64,000 nt of DNA. Origin: Steromphala cineraria. Its lineage: Eukaryota; Mollusca; Gastropoda; Trochida; Trochidae. Under the pieces are notes generated by a model. That model was not told where the DNA came from, searched no databases, and saw only the letters and a program-made list of their open reading frames with translations. Location: the NCBI GenBank assembly GCA_916613615.1, contig OU744726.1, positions 19,409,515 through 19,473,514 on the forward strand, read 5' to 3'. The translations under genes were made by a program, and so were the position numbers. Shown here one piece after another: positions 38,201 through 49,860 of this stretch. Within the stretch, counting starts at the first letter, position 1. Each line of letters begins with the position of its first letter.

Positions 38201-41200
38201 CATGTACTAGGTGGGCGCTGTTGGCTGTGAGTGCAAAGGTAAAAGCGATCCAATCACCATTGACAGATTATACGTTCAGAAACCAGGTAGGTGCTATTTC
38301 ATCGACATTTACTCGCCATTGCATATTGAAAAACTGCAAGTAATTGATATAATCATTAATGAAACTAGTTTCTTTACATTTATGACATGAACAATGAGAG
38401 AAGGCGAGAGGAGGAGAAAGATAGTGTAATCCCAAATTCAACATTGTTACATTTGTTCACTATCCAAATGGCATTTATCTCTTAAACATTATTTATCGTA
38501 AGATAAAACTCCTATATGTTCATACAGAGCTAGAGCCTATACCGGTCACCAAGAAGGATCCCCAAGTGACCATGACCATCGTTCTGTGTGTAGTGGGAGC
38601 TCTAGCCTTCATCAGTGTCTTTGCTCTTGGCCTCACTCTCATGATACGTCATCGTCGACAGAGTAAGCTCTTTTATAATTTGAATTTTAAAAATATATAT
38701 TTAGAGAATTATTTAATCGTTTGTAAAGACGTTTTCAATATGATTGTTTGATGAGTCAGGGGTCCAGTTTCAAATGATAGGAAACATCTTTACTCTTGTT
38801 TCTTTCATTCAACAGATGTTACCCTTTCTTTATGCTATTTAAGCACGATCATGATGAAATTCAGGCATATACAAATAAAATATATTGAACAACACAGTAA
38901 AAAGGACACAAATTTCATATCAGGTTTTTCATGTTTTGATTATTAGTTAACTTATCTCTGATTAAAGTACCAACTAGATCACACCATATTATGACATGTC
39001 TCATGTGATCTTATTTGCAGATTACACCCTAGTTCGTCCACCCACTGATGGTAAGCATTTGCTTTCTTCCCCAAACACTTCACTCTAGGAAATGTCATAC
39101 CACGCAAATTGAAAATAAACCCTATGAAGCTATTTTTTTAAATAATGAAGTTCATAATTGGCACATGGAACTCAAAGCTCATATCAGAACTTCCTTATGA
39201 TTCATGAATTAAGTATCAGTTGTTTCAGGTTCAAAACCTATATGTCTAAGATGCTGCAACTTGCATAAGTTCCTCATAATGAAATTATTGCAACAGTCAA
39301 GATGCTAAGGTTTTCAAATGAATCTTACATTCGTTCCTCATAATAAACCTTTGCCAGTCTCAACCACTGTGTGTGTCCCTTCTCTAGCCTACTGCAGGAG
39401 AACATGCTAGTCGTCTCCTTTAAAGGTTGTAAGTTTTCGCCCAAGAAGGTGATGCATCTTAACTAAGAATTTTTGTACCAAGCATCAAGGCTTAAATTAG
39501 CGAAATTTGGTCTTGCCTTGTTTGGGAAGTTAACACAGACAGGATAACTCTTGTCTTTTAAATGAACCTCATTTACATATGACACTTGAGACTTGCATAT
39601 CACTAATGGGAATAACATGTTCTCTCTACACCTGGCAATCTTGAAACGTTCATGACTCATATAACATACTTTAAACCGATGACTTGATATGATTTTTGAA
39701 ACGTGGAGCAACTTATATAACTTTCATTGGAACTTACATACGACTGATGAAAAATTGGATATTATAAATTCAACTTGCATTTTACATAATTCCCCTTAGC
39801 TGTGTTTGAAAGAGACAATCAACGTGAATATTCGGAAGATGACCCGGAACTTAAACAGATCTCCACATCCCTTGAGGTATTCTTTCAAGGGTCGGCTATC
39901 AGGGTAACTACAAGGCCCAGCAGAAGACAATTCGATGAAAACGAACTCGAGTTGTATGTCACATTGAAGGATGCTAACAACACTCCAATGTATTCTTCAC
40001 AATCGCACAAGAGGAGACTGGAGGTTTTGATGACACACACAGAAGATGACTCCCATGATCTTCCCCTCGTCGTCAGAATACACCCGGAGTGTCCACACCC
40101 AGCGTTCCGGGTTCATGAGGGGCGCGGTTCAACCCTGAATCTCAGGAGAGTTATACAGAAGCTTCAGCCAGAATTCGACTTTGATACTGGAGACTTTGAG
40201 GGGTTTGGGAACAGCGTCAAAGAAATGGCAAAAGGAATGAAGGGTAAGTGAATCTTGTAATTTCGCAAAAGATCGCAAAAACGTGTAAACATCGCGGTGT
40301 TTTCAGTTATTGGCAAATTTCCAAGTATTTGTCCTCTCCAATGTTGTGTATGAAATACATGCTGCCTCGATTGGGTCCCTATTCAGTCAGTGTACATTTG
40401 ATCAATGCGAAGCAGCAAAAATGTGCAGTACACCTCACGGTAAATAATGCTATGAACTCGCTAACTCGTTTTGCCATCATGTATAAATGAAGTATATGAA
40501 TTATGATCACCTTTTTTTCTAGAACATAACCTTCCGTTCATACATTATTGTAAGTGTATAGTGTTTGTTGATTTTACTTTTCATTTATCTTCGCAGACGA
40601 CATACAGACCATCCTTCTGATATCCGGCAATGTACACGAATTCCACGTGAATGCGTGCAAGGAACTCTGCAAAGTACTTCGAACTTTGGGGAAGACTGTC
40701 AACTACGTACTGGAGGATGACAACAGAGTTGAACTAAAAGAGGAAGGGCCTTATAAATGGATGGACACACGCCTCCAGAACCCAGATCTGGTTATTGTTG
40801 TTGCATCAGAGTACCTACACAAGCTTGTTGATAGATATACGAGAAAAGTAGACTGTGCTGAGTTGTCCGGATACCTCGGCAGGTGTGAGTCCTTTGCTCT
40901 CACCCAAATATCAAAGAGGTCCAGGAGATTCAGAGTTGCATTTGTGTCCTTTGGGTATGAATCTGAGTTCATTGAATCCATTTCGAACATATCCGGTGTG
41001 AACTGTACCATGCGCTATGACCTTGGAAGGACTTCCGGTGTGATAGATCAAGGACAACATTGGGCACTGAAAGTATTTCTTTCAAGACTATCGTCAAATC
41101 CTTCTCTTGTTCAAAGAGCCTGTGAACAGTCAGCCATGTTTAATAGAAATATTGATTCAATGAAGGAATTTCTGATCCATCATCAAGACTGGTTGTCGGA

Positions 41201-41261
41201 GATTTCTTCCATGAGCTCGTTAAGTGGAAGTGTTGGTTTGGAAATTGTAACTTGTGTGTGA
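23238..41261 (+). CDS. Interleukin-17 receptor-like protein 2 (SEFIR domain), 12 exons
   Basis: Tandem paralogue of the gene at 942-19075, with the same predicted role as an IL-17-type cytokine receptor. Exons: 23238-23342, 33822-33864, 33979-34092, 34744-34844, 35283-35373, 37106-37302, 37675-37740, 38211-38286, 38528-38662, 39021-39050, 39800-40243, 40597-41261; open throughout, 688 residues. Intron phases (0,1,1,0,1,0,0,1,1,1,1) equal those of paralogue 1, and exons 2 and 7 have equal length in both. Seen: signal peptide MANPTLWILLLGTL, CVPVCK at the exon 1 end, ECGC in exon 3, ITFTDYKPGTY...VGAVGCEC in exons 7-8, transmembrane helix near 279-303 followed by basic RHRRQ, then the same unassigned region (exon 11) and a SEFIR domain (TILLISGNVHEF, DLVIVVASE). 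Intron 1 is about 10.5 kb and full of repeats, so the link of exon 1 to exon 2 is the least certain step; it rests on exon 1 similarity and matching phase. Exon 5 contains an 11-A run. Confidence 0.85.
26310..26485 (+). repeat. Degenerate CTGT-rich microsatellite
   Basis: Repeated CTGT/TCTG words with interruptions, just left of the nested mobile element. Confidence 0.6.
26574..28036. mobile_element. Inverted-repeat element interrupted by a second element
   Basis: Left end CAGCCTGAGTAAACC and the complementary right end (28036 backward) continue as inverted repeats of about 50 bp. The interior (GTCAGCCGACCTTTC, GCAGACTATTG) matches the element at 34.2 kb. A 1.24-kb element sits in the middle. 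Confidence 0.7.
26697..27935. mobile_element. Nested 1.24-kb element with GGGGAGACCAGGGC termini
   Basis: Terminal inverted repeats run GGGGAGACCAGGGCAAAGCG on the left with the exact complement on the right. Internal copies of GGGGCAAAGCGC-like blocks lie at about 26885-26942 and 27533-27570. Flanked by TA on both sides. No protein-coding frame of note. Confidence 0.7.
28250..28487 (+). mobile_element. Possible retroposon 3' end
   Basis: AT-rich tail ending GACTTAAATAAACAATCTG followed by TGTC repeats, as seen at 3' ends of some LINE or SINE copies. No reverse-transcriptase frame is nearby, so the class is not determined. Confidence 0.3.
28637..28992 (-). mobile_element. TTAA-flanked MITE, reverse orientation (copy 5)
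   Basis: Same family as copy 1 but inverted. The left flank has decayed to TCAA and the right flank is TTAA. Located in intron 1 of receptor gene 2. Confidence 0.8.
31119..31145 (+). other. Candidate G-quadruplex
   Basis: Five runs of three or more G separated by single bases, in intron 1 of receptor gene 2. Confidence 0.5.
32114..32469 (+). mobile_element. TTAA-flanked MITE (copy 6, tandem with copy 7)
   Basis: Family termini at both ends, in intron 1 of receptor gene 2. Its right-hand TTAA (32470-32473) is also the left-hand TTAA of the next copy. Confidence 0.85.
32474..32827 (+). mobile_element. TTAA-flanked MITE (copy 7, tandem with copy 6)
   Basis: Same orientation as copy 6, with TTAA at 32828-32831 on its right. 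The two copies differ by scattered substitutions, so they are not a very recent duplication. Confidence 0.85.
34196..34453. mobile_element. Palindromic relative of the 26.6-kb element
   Basis: Arms around ATCCGTTTC...TATACTGAGTCTAG and their complement, with interior shared with the 26.6-kb element (GTCAGCCGACCTTTC). It gives the uninterrupted state of the site where the nested element landed. In intron 3 of receptor gene 2. Confidence 0.6.
35343..35353 (+). repeat. A11 tract inside exon 5 of receptor gene 2
   Basis: Codes AAT-AAA-AAA-AAA-AAG. The frame is right at length 11; one base more or less would break the protein. Confidence 0.9.
35709..35890. repeat. Long palindrome in intron 5 of receptor gene 2
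   Basis: Arms of about 75 bp, starting CTACGCAAAGCC and ending in its near complement, pair around a loop of about 40 bp. Foldback element type unknown. Confidence 0.7.
36451..36504. promoter_or_regulatory. Cluster of three TGACGTCA motifs
   Basis: GATGACGTCA, ATGACGTCAT and ATGACGTCAT within 54 bp in intron 5 of receptor gene 2. They match the CREB/ATF palindrome; use as an enhancer is inference. Confidence 0.3.
36593..36785. repeat. Palindromic element with an internal duplication
   Basis: Ends ACAATTAT(G/A)GACTGGTGA pair with each other. The left arm carries two copies of CAATACCTGTTTTTATAGAC... and the right arm only one. Confidence 0.7.
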
Positions 41262-41618
41262 AACTAGTTGGAAACGTTTTACGATTATCAAGAAGTTTTG
41301 ATCTTAAAAAGAACCATATCCAGTGGCCAATGTGACAGAAAAGCCAGGGTTGACTTAAATTTCTTCTCGACTGTGTTTCATCATACATATACAGATTACA
41401 TGACTCTTGCTTATCTAAAGGAAAGGCGACTTGTGTAAATCCGAGATTAATATTTTAGTATATGTGCAATATGTCTCTTACAAAACTATGTGAAAAGAGT
41501 TGCACAAAAAGCCCGACAAAATACGTTCGTAAAAATATGCCTTCCATAGTGAATAAGCTTGTTAAAACATTTTCATTGACGATTATGTAACTTACGCCTT
41601 TGCTTGAAAAGGGTTTAG

Positions 41619-41624
41619 AATAAA
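41619..41624 (+). promoter_or_regulatory. Candidate polyadenylation signal of IL-17R-like gene 2
   Basis: AATAAA 358 bp after the stop codon at 41261, the first clear one downstream of this gene. Confidence 0.4.
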
Positions 41625-42822
41625 TGTACAGACAAATATGATTGTATATAGGATATAGATATTATATATATTATGTATATTTTTAAAAGTTATCAATCAA
41701 TGTGGACATCGAAGAAAATCGTTAAAGTCTTTCAAGCAGAAAGGTTCAAACTAATATGATATAAAGTTTACAAATACAGTGGTCTTTGGTAAAACGAAAC
41801 TGTATTGATGAAATGTTAGTCTTTTAGGTCATAGTCCTATATTTGAACTTACGATGTGTTTATTACAGTGGTTGTATTCTGAATTATGGAAGTCTTAGCT
41901 ACAATGAATCTCCAATCAAGAGTGAAAATGACACTGCCTTGTATATACTGAATGTGTTCGTCGATGCTTGCCAACCTGTCTCATCTGTTCATACCCGACA
42001 ATAAAAAACATTGTGCATTACCTTTTATTCTTATTTACAAATTTAATATTCATAGTTTCTAAAATGAGTATCGATAGTACAATGCAGCGCGGTATTCTGA
42101 AGGTATACTGGCAGAGTTATACTAGATCCATTTTTCATCTCTACACAGGACACTTAAGACTAACATATAGTCCCTGAAAAAAAAGAATTCTTTACTAATT
42201 GTATTGTTTGTATTTAATAAGAATTAAAAAGGAGCCTTGAACAATACTTAATTTCAGGCTGAGGCATCTAGACTAATATTTTACAGACTTAAGAAGGCTC
42301 CTTTATTTATGTTTTGCTTTAGACTTAAGGTACGTGTATCAAGCACGAATTTACATAATGAGTATTTTACTCACTATATATGTGATTATACGTTCACACA
42401 TAGTTTAGCAATAAGTTGTAATTGTCATTTACACACAGCCTTGTTATGAATTATGTACACGAAAATGTGTGCATATACCTTCATTGGAGTGTAAAATTTC
42501 TTGATGATGAGACGTTTTGTTTCCAAGAAGTTAAAACTTTTCCCTATTTTATAGTTGGCTAAAGATCTAATCCTGTGTCTAGTACAAGACGAAAAGTTGG
42601 AATGGTCAAAAGAGAGGTCAGGGGATCAATGGTGTCAAGTTGTCAAGGATATTATAAAGATCAGTTGATGGTACATCTTAGAATGCGCAGGGTTACACTT
42701 TTGTCGCTTTTTGAGTTTGACTTCTCATTATCATTAATTACATGTGAACGTGTATTTCACCATCTAACCGTTTGAAACGTACTGGGAATTGGCATTACAG
42801 TTGGGAAACAAATACATCTTAA

Positions 42823-43177
42823 AGGGACAGTAGCACGTTTTTTGATAATGTTATATTTTAAAAAAAATTCTCATAATTGTAAGTGAATGCTAAATGTTTT
42901 ATTTGACAGTGTCAAAAATCTCATTACACACACCAGTCATCCATGGCCATAGTCAGAGGACAATCATGAAGATTCACATTAAATCCATTGGCGGCCATTT
43001 TGTGTGAACACCTTTAATTCATTTTGTGAAGAAAAAGGAATCGCATGGCTAAACGTTACGTTTTATATTTGAATTATTACTGCTCAATTTAGTTTAAAGA
43101 CATTGTCTTTCAATTGGTACCAGTTATTTTCATTTTCCTGGCATCACCTTTCACCCAAAAAACATGCTACTGTCCCT
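42823..43177 (+). mobile_element. TTAA-flanked MITE (copy 8)
   Basis: Termini AGGGACAGTAGCACG and its near complement, TTAA on both sides. It lies between receptor gene 2 and the rolling-stone-like gene. Confidence 0.85.
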
Positions 43178-45409
43178 TTAAGACTAATCGACAAAATCTC
43201 ACTGCATTCCAACATTATCACAGAATGGTTTGATGTCGCCACAATATCAACTTATAATATAATATTCAACAAAACAATGAATAGGCTTCCATACAAATAC
43301 ATTTTGCACAATGTTTCAAGAAGATTGAGATAAACCTAAACTCAAACTGTATGAAAGAGTTAAGGTCGGTTGAGGTTCTCTCTAATATAGTGTCGAATGA
43401 GGTATTCTTAAGATACATTTTGTGAAGGGTATTGTGTTTTTATATTTTTACCAGGACGTTAACCCAGGTAAAATATCCCTAAAGCTATGTTATTGAGTTT
43501 GGCAGAATAAAGGGTAGTTGATCATAATACCATTCATTGTGGGAACCTAAAAGATAATTGTTACATCTCAAAGGAAGTCTTTCATTAAATCATGTGAAAA
43601 GCAACTCGTTCATGCTATATTTGAAGACAAGCATTTAACAAAGATCTTCGTGATATGGACACTGTTATTATACTTACATTTCAATACATTATTGTTGGTG
43701 TAAAAGACGCAAAGCATAATAATGTATTATTTATACAGTGAATATTATAGTAATTCACGTATGTGTAAGAAATAACGTGACGATTATTTCTTTTTCTTTG
43801 TTAATAATGAGTTGATAATTGAGTTGCGTTACATCAAAGAAACGAACTCTTATAATGTATAGTTTAACAGTGTATAGCTTATAGTGTGATTCGTCGCAAC
43901 AATATTCACTTATTCAGAAATTTAATATAATACATATTCATCTTTTCATATTTACTTGACAATGTAAGTGCAAAAAAAAAAACATATTGACGTGGAATTT
44001 AGAAAGATAGATATCAAAGGACGTGTTTCATACGACTTTTACGCAACAAGAATGAATGCAGTGAATGAAGCAGAAAGTTGGGACACTTGTGGAATGAACT
44101 CTTTTCAGAGATACAAGGACCTCTTCTTTACGTCTGACCGCAGCCCCGTAAGTCGCATGATTGTTTGCCAGTTTAGTGAAAGCAAAACCTAGTCATTTGA
44201 CTAAAATCATTAGTATGATGCTTTTTATAATAACAAAACTGTTTGTTGACATTTGTTATTACACTCAGTGGCAAAAGAAAAGAAAAGTTGTTCACGTTTT
44301 CATAAAAAGCCTTACAAATTATGTCGTTTTAATATCTACTTACCTGAACGAGTGTGTTTAATACTTCTATTCATAGCACGCTTTCACTATCTCGATATAA
44401 CGCCAAGAAGAGCTATGTTTCCTCCTTCGTGGATAATCGGGTGGAGTAATGAGAAAAAGGTTCCAATCCCCAACCCCCTACCCGAAGAGAAGATCAAATC
44501 AAATGGAGAAGTTTGTACATTAAAAAACATCAAAACACGGTGCTGCAGTGTCTTTAAAGGGACAGGACAGTAACATATACTCTATAACTGTCATCTACCA
44601 ATCCTCCCAGGTCCAAATTTGTTCACTTACATCTATACTTAATATATTATAAGTATGTTTGTCATGAACATTGTCAGTGAATGAACTTCGGACTTCGGAC
44701 TATATAAGGAATATCAGTTCCTGTGAAACTACATGTTTATCCAAATAGTGGACAAATATGACCAAATTAAAAAGTCATATCTTCCTGGTCCGTAATTTAA
44801 CAAACTTCAAGTTACTAACAAAGGAGCTCATATACCACACTCTTATTTTCTGGTAGACAGTCAACCTGCCCTTTCAAATCGTGCCTGCAATCACTCCTTA
44901 AAACTAACAACCCTAATATTTCACAACTTTAAAATATTCTGTGCATTCAGGTATTTATCTCTTTTCAACGATACCAACAAGGATGACGGATTGAACCCTG
45001 TGAACCTTCGAAAAGAAACCCGAAACACTCAACAAAGGGTATAATTTGGACCAAGTGACCAGTGGCGGGATTAAGAAGGCGGACAAATGAACAGAGATGA
45101 GGATGTGGTTCGAGAAAGCGAACCGTGCACGGAATATTTCTAAATAATGTATACCCCAAGGGTAGCCCCTTTCGCTTTAGATAAGAGAAATCTCTCCCAC
45201 CCCCACCCCCTTAAAATGTCTTGAACCGACACTGTGTATAATTGTATATAATGTTAACCCTCAACAAGTTTAGTTAGCTTTAACTGATACTTCCCAAAGC
45301 TCATGTCATTTCGACCTTCGCTGGAACGGAATAATTACCCTGTTATTATCCATATGAACTGTGTAGATCAGATTACCCTGACTCAGGTGCAGAGTGTAGA
45401 CTGTAGGAC

Positions 45410-45466
45410 GAGGAACTACAGGTAGATACAGGAACTACAGGTAGATACAGGAACTACAGGTAGATA
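45410..45466 (+). repeat. 18-bp repeat next to the rolling-stone start codon
   Basis: Three copies of GGAACTACAGGTAGATAC end four bases before the ATG at 45470, so they fall in the likely 5' UTR. Confidence 0.85.
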
Positions 45467-45469
45467 AAC

Positions 45470-47934
45470 ATGGGAGCTAAACTACCCAAGGAGTTGCGTC
45501 TTCACAACGTGTTGCTGTTCTCCCGAATGCTTCTACACTTCTCAGGTAAGACCCGATGTAATAAGGGATAAGTAGTGTAGAAGTTGATGTGAAAAATAAG
45601 CAAAAATATGTTTAGGATTAAGCAACTTCTTATGAAATTTTAAAGCGATTTTTCGACATAGATTCTAATGTCGTTGTCACACAAGAGATGTTCTAAGGAT
45701 ATACAATACTTAAAAGTTAAGGGTCAAACCTGTATCGATATCTGACATGTTTCAATGTGTAGAATGGTATGAATTACATTTTGGATGCAGAAAATCTGTC
45801 AACATGGTCCTCTATATCGTGGCAACAAAAAGGGTGTAAAAAGCATATGCCATATCCAAACACGAGTACTCAACATCAGGGTGCATGGAATTATCTGTAT
45901 ACCTCCCACCCTCATCCCAACGCACTGTTATTATAAAATTTTATCACAAAAATCCATGATTTTGCTGCTGTCCACTGAAATTTCGTCATAATAACATCTT
46001 GTATAACTTTGTAGGCAACCTGTAAACCAGGCGACTTTATTTCTCTCGTTTTTCTTCGAAATAGTGACTATTTCGAAGAAAAGCGAATGAAATAAAATCG
46101 CCTTCTTAACAGGATGAGCTGCAGGGTGGTTCCATTGAGAAGTTTTTCACAGTTTGACTACAACTAATTCTCTGCGCCACATTCCTCTGTTTGTAACCAC
46201 CTTGCAACCACACAATGGTTCTTCCTCTATCAAGATGTGATTACAGATATTATAATCTTCCTTTAAGAATAGGACATGGAAAATAAAGGCTTGATCGGTA
46301 CCATTAACTGCCTTTGAGTAGTAGCCTATATTTGTATGACAATGGCTACTATTAAAGCCTTCAGGCCACAGATTAAAGATTCAGTGTCAGTAAACATGTT
46401 AATCTTCCATTCCAAACAGTCTTTGAATTCAACTACAATTTGTTTTCAGTGGCGATGTCCCTACCCTGTGTACCTGACCTTTCAATGGGTACTAGCTTTA
46501 TATACAGTGGGCGCCTTCATCTACATGGTTATCGCTATTCAGCAGGTCCATATCAACCACCCTGAACAGAGCCATAACCCTATGGTGTACCTGACCTCCT
46601 GGGCTTATCTCATGTTAATGTGTCACTTTGTGGCCGCTGCTCTCATAACGTCATTCTGCAATAGAAACAGGAAGTTGAAATTTAACACTTCTCCTGTTCC
46701 TGAAAATCCGAGTATATGGTTGAAGTCTATGAGGATTACTCGAAACGATACGACGATAGTGCTTTCTGAAAACACACTTCCGGTTGACGCCGGAACTTTG
46801 AATTCAGTCGTGGAATCTTCGAACAAAGGTTCTGGTGTAAACAGAGAGTTAACAAATGAACATCGAAATGTTTTACTATTTGGTACTGAAGCATCTCACA
46901 CTGTGAACCAAGAGGTCTATAGTTCTACAGAAGAAACAAGACATTCTCGGCGAGGTGTATCCTTCGCTCAATGCGTGCCAAACCATGAAAGAGTCCAGAC
47001 AGAAACCAATTTTGAATGTGATGAAATTGATGGTATGATAGAGACATATAGATTCAAAGATCAGCCTCTAAGCACAACAAACTTGAAAGCAAGGCAACCT
47101 CAGCAAGGTGTCTCCGTCACTACAGGTGTATCAAACCATGGAACAGTTTCTGGAGATTTGAGGATCGAGGAAGAGACACATCTTGAAAGGGGTGAAACGT
47201 ATGCCATTCAAAATACCAATAAAGTCGAATACCAAAATGTAAACATCCCAGACGCGAAGAAACGATCTAAATCTGAGTATGTTAGTCCATGCGACGTATT
47301 TATTGAATCACAATTAAGTTATGACGATGAATGTAATTCGGGAATCAGTGCACCCTGTGGAGACATTGAATCTGGAGATGAGGTTGAACATGATGAAATC
47401 CATAATGACAGAGCACCGCGTGAGAAGGGAGACTCTGATGGGCGTGATTGTGAGAACAAACAAGACCCTAACACTGATGACAAAATGGATTTCGTTTTGC
47501 CATGGTACTGCAAGCTATCATGGATTCTAGCCAATATTTCCAGCACTTTTGCTCTTGTGGTGACGACCGTCTACTTCGGGTTTGTCTTCAAGGAGACTTT
47601 CAGGGAGGTCGTCAATGACGTCAACACTCACATTCTAAACGCAGTGTTCGTCATCTTGGACAGCTTCATCAGCAGCCGACCTACTCGTGTACTGCACGTT
47701 GTGTATTCGCTTGGCTTCGGTTTAGTGTACCTCATCTTCAGTGTGGTGTTCTGGGCTATTGATAACAATAACGTCATATATCCAGGTTTAACGGACTGGA
47801 ACAACCCTGGCGTTTCGTTGGCTGTCTGTGGAGCGATAGCCTTTCTTATTGTCATATTTCATGGCATCAATTTTGGCATGTATAGAATAAGGCTAGCCAT
47901 ATTCAACAAATGTTGTGAAAGAGGAGATGATTGA
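45470..47934 (+). CDS. Rolling-stone (Rost)-like multi-pass membrane protein, two exons
   Basis: Rost family proteins are multi-pass membrane proteins; the Drosophila founder acts in myoblast fusion, and the role here is unknown. Exon 2 (46450-47934) is certain: WRCPYPVYL leads into two helices, and after a long polar loop come WYCKLSWILANISS, the signature DVNTHILNAVFVILDSFISSRPTR, VVYSLGFGLVYLIFSVVFWA and a last helix before FNKCCERGDD. The loop between helices 2 and 3 is about 280 residues, acidic and serine-rich, far longer than I expect for this family. Exon 1 (45470-45545) starts MGAKLPKEL, a family-like start, and ends at a good donor (CAG/GTAAGT). It ends in phase 1, while the strong acceptor at 46449 needs phase 0; read one base later, exon 1 ends FYTSQ, the expected lead into WRCP. 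So exon 1 seems to carry a one-base frame offset (sequence error, allele or damage). An open frame also runs upstream of the acceptor from 46336. Confidence 0.8.
46029..46103. repeat. Short hairpin in the rolling-stone intron
   Basis: GGCGACTTTATTTC pairs with its near complement and the inner CTTCGAAATAG / CTATTTCGAAG is perfect, leaving a loop of about three bases. Confidence 0.65.
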
Positions 47935-48025
47935 TTTTTTTTATTTGATTACATGTTTTTCTTGAAATATGTGATATTTTTTAATGTAACCGCGTCAAAC
48001 GTTCTATGCATTGATGCAACGTTTC

Positions 48026-48031
48026 AATAAA
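48026..48031 (+). promoter_or_regulatory. Candidate polyadenylation signal of the rolling-stone-like gene
   Basis: AATAAA 92 bp after the stop codon, just before a tandem-unit mobile element starts at about 48056. A short 3' UTR is implied. Confidence 0.45.
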
Positions 48032-48055
48032 TCGGTTATTGCTTTTTAAACTGCA

Positions 48056-49860
48056 AAAATAGAGCCATCGGCTCTGTAGCTCATCAGGCATCATATCAAG
48101 TTTGCTTTATACAGGCCAGATGAGCTAAAAATGAAACTGATGTTACCTATGGCAAGAAAACCTATAAACAAAATTACAGTACAAATGTAACGATTTCGAA
48201 ATAAATTTCCTTACCCAAATGATTTATTATTATTCAACACTTTCTAGATCGCAAATATCAGACAGTGAAAGAAGTCCACACTAAAATATCAAAGGAGAAA
48301 TAAATTTGCCATAGACTGTCATCTAATGGAGAAAAATAGGTTTTTAAGATTGTGACCCCTGTGACCCTATTTGGGGTCATGGGGTCACGAAACCTTCAGT
48401 TTAGAATCCCAATTGGCCAATGAGTCTACTTGCAGTCTTTCAGCTCAATAGACCTTTAGGAGCTAAAGATGATGATGAAAATAAGTTTTTAAGGTTGTGA
48501 CCCCTGTGACCCTATTTGGGGTCATGGGGTCACGAAATCTACAATTTAGAATCCCCATTGGCCAAGCAGTCTGCACAAATAATTTCAGCTCTCTAGACCT
48601 TCTGGAACTTAAGAAGAAGATGAAAATAGTTTTTTAAGGTTGTGACCCCTGTGACCCTATTTGGGGTCACAAGGTCAACAAAGTTACAAATTAGAATCCC
48701 CATTGTCATTGCCAATTAAGAATCTTGATTGGCCAAGGAGTCTGCACTTTCAACTCTACAGTCCTTTTAGAACTGGAGAAGAAGATGAAAATAGGTTTTT
48801 AAGGTTGTGACCCCTGTGACCCTATTTGGGGTCACAGGGTCACCAAAGTTACAAATTAGAATCCCCATTGTCCAAGGAGTCTGCACATATCATTTTTAAC
48901 TCTCTACTCCTTTTCGAACTGGAGAAGAAGATAAGAATTGTTTTTTAAGGTCGTGACCCCTGTGACCATATTTGGGGTCACAGGGTCACCAAAGTTACAA
49001 ATTAGAATCCCCATTGTCCAAGGAGTCTGCGCATATCATTTTTAACTCTCTACTCCTTTTCAAACTGGAGAAGAAGGTGAAAACAGGTTTTTAAGGTTGT
49101 GACCCCTGTGACCCTATTTGGGGTCACAGGGTCACCAAAGTTACAAATTAGAATCCCCATTGTCATTGCCAATTAAGAATCCTGATTGGCCAAGGAGTCT
49201 GCACTTTTAACTCTACAGTCCTTTTAGAACTGGAGAAGAAGATGAAAATAGGTTTTTAAGGTTGTGACCCCTGTGACCCTATTTGGGGTCACAGGGTCAC
49301 CAAAGTTACAAATTAGAATCCCCATTGTCCAAGGAGTCTGCACATATCGTTTTTAACTCTCTAGTCCTTTTAGAACTGGAGAAGAAGATGAAAATAGGTT
49401 TTTAAGGTTGTGACCCCTGTGACCCTATTTGGGGTCACAGGGTCACCAAAGTTACAAATTAGAATCCCCATTGTCCAAGGAGTCTGCACATATCATTTTT
49501 AACTCTCTACTCCTTTTGAAACTGGAGAAGAAGGTGAAAATAGGTTTTTAAGGTTGTGACCCCTGTGACCCTATTTGGGGTCACAGGGTCACCAAAGTTA
49601 CAAATTAGAATCCCCATTGGCCAAGGAGTCTGCACATATCAATTTTAACTCTTTAGTCCTTCTTGAACTGGAGAAGAAGATGAAAATAGGTTTTTAAGGT
49701 TGTTACCAAAGTTACAAATTAGAATCTCCATATGCTAAGGTACCTGTACACAAAATTTCAGGAGAAGTCGAAAGTGTCAAAAGTTTACGGACGGACGGAC
49801 GCCGGACGACGGGCCATGCCATAAGCCCATCTGGACTTTCAGTCCTGATGAGCTAAAAAT
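48056..49860 (+). mobile_element. Tandem-unit element B1 (Helentron-like, non-autonomous)
   Basis: Starts with a hairpin AGAGCCATCGGCTCT followed by TAGCTCATCAGG, and ends with a GGAC-repeat tail, CCATGCCATAAGCCCAT, a small hairpin and CTGATGAGCTAAAAAT. The start and end blocks TAGCTCATCAG / CTGATGAGCTA are inverted repeats. Between them lie about nine tandem units of about 140-170 bp, each with a GTGACCC...GGGGTCAC palindrome. No coding frame runs through it. Confidence 0.75.

Larger units (their letters stand above)
41262..45409. other. Region between receptor gene 2 and the rolling-stone-like gene
   Basis: Likely 3' UTR of receptor gene 2 up to about 41640, MITE copy 8, and otherwise no supported gene. 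Open frames near 43968 and 44253 have no recognisable domain or splice partner. Confidence 0.5.

Noticed and set aside
44253..44573. 106-codon open frame between receptor gene 2 and the rolling-stone-like gene
   Set aside because: No recognisable domain, no start context or splice partner, in AT-rich intergenic DNA.
48350..49720. Regularly spaced units that might be a CRISPR array
   Set aside because: Units are long, contain no short constant repeat with unique spacers, and lie in an intron-bearing eukaryotic genome.
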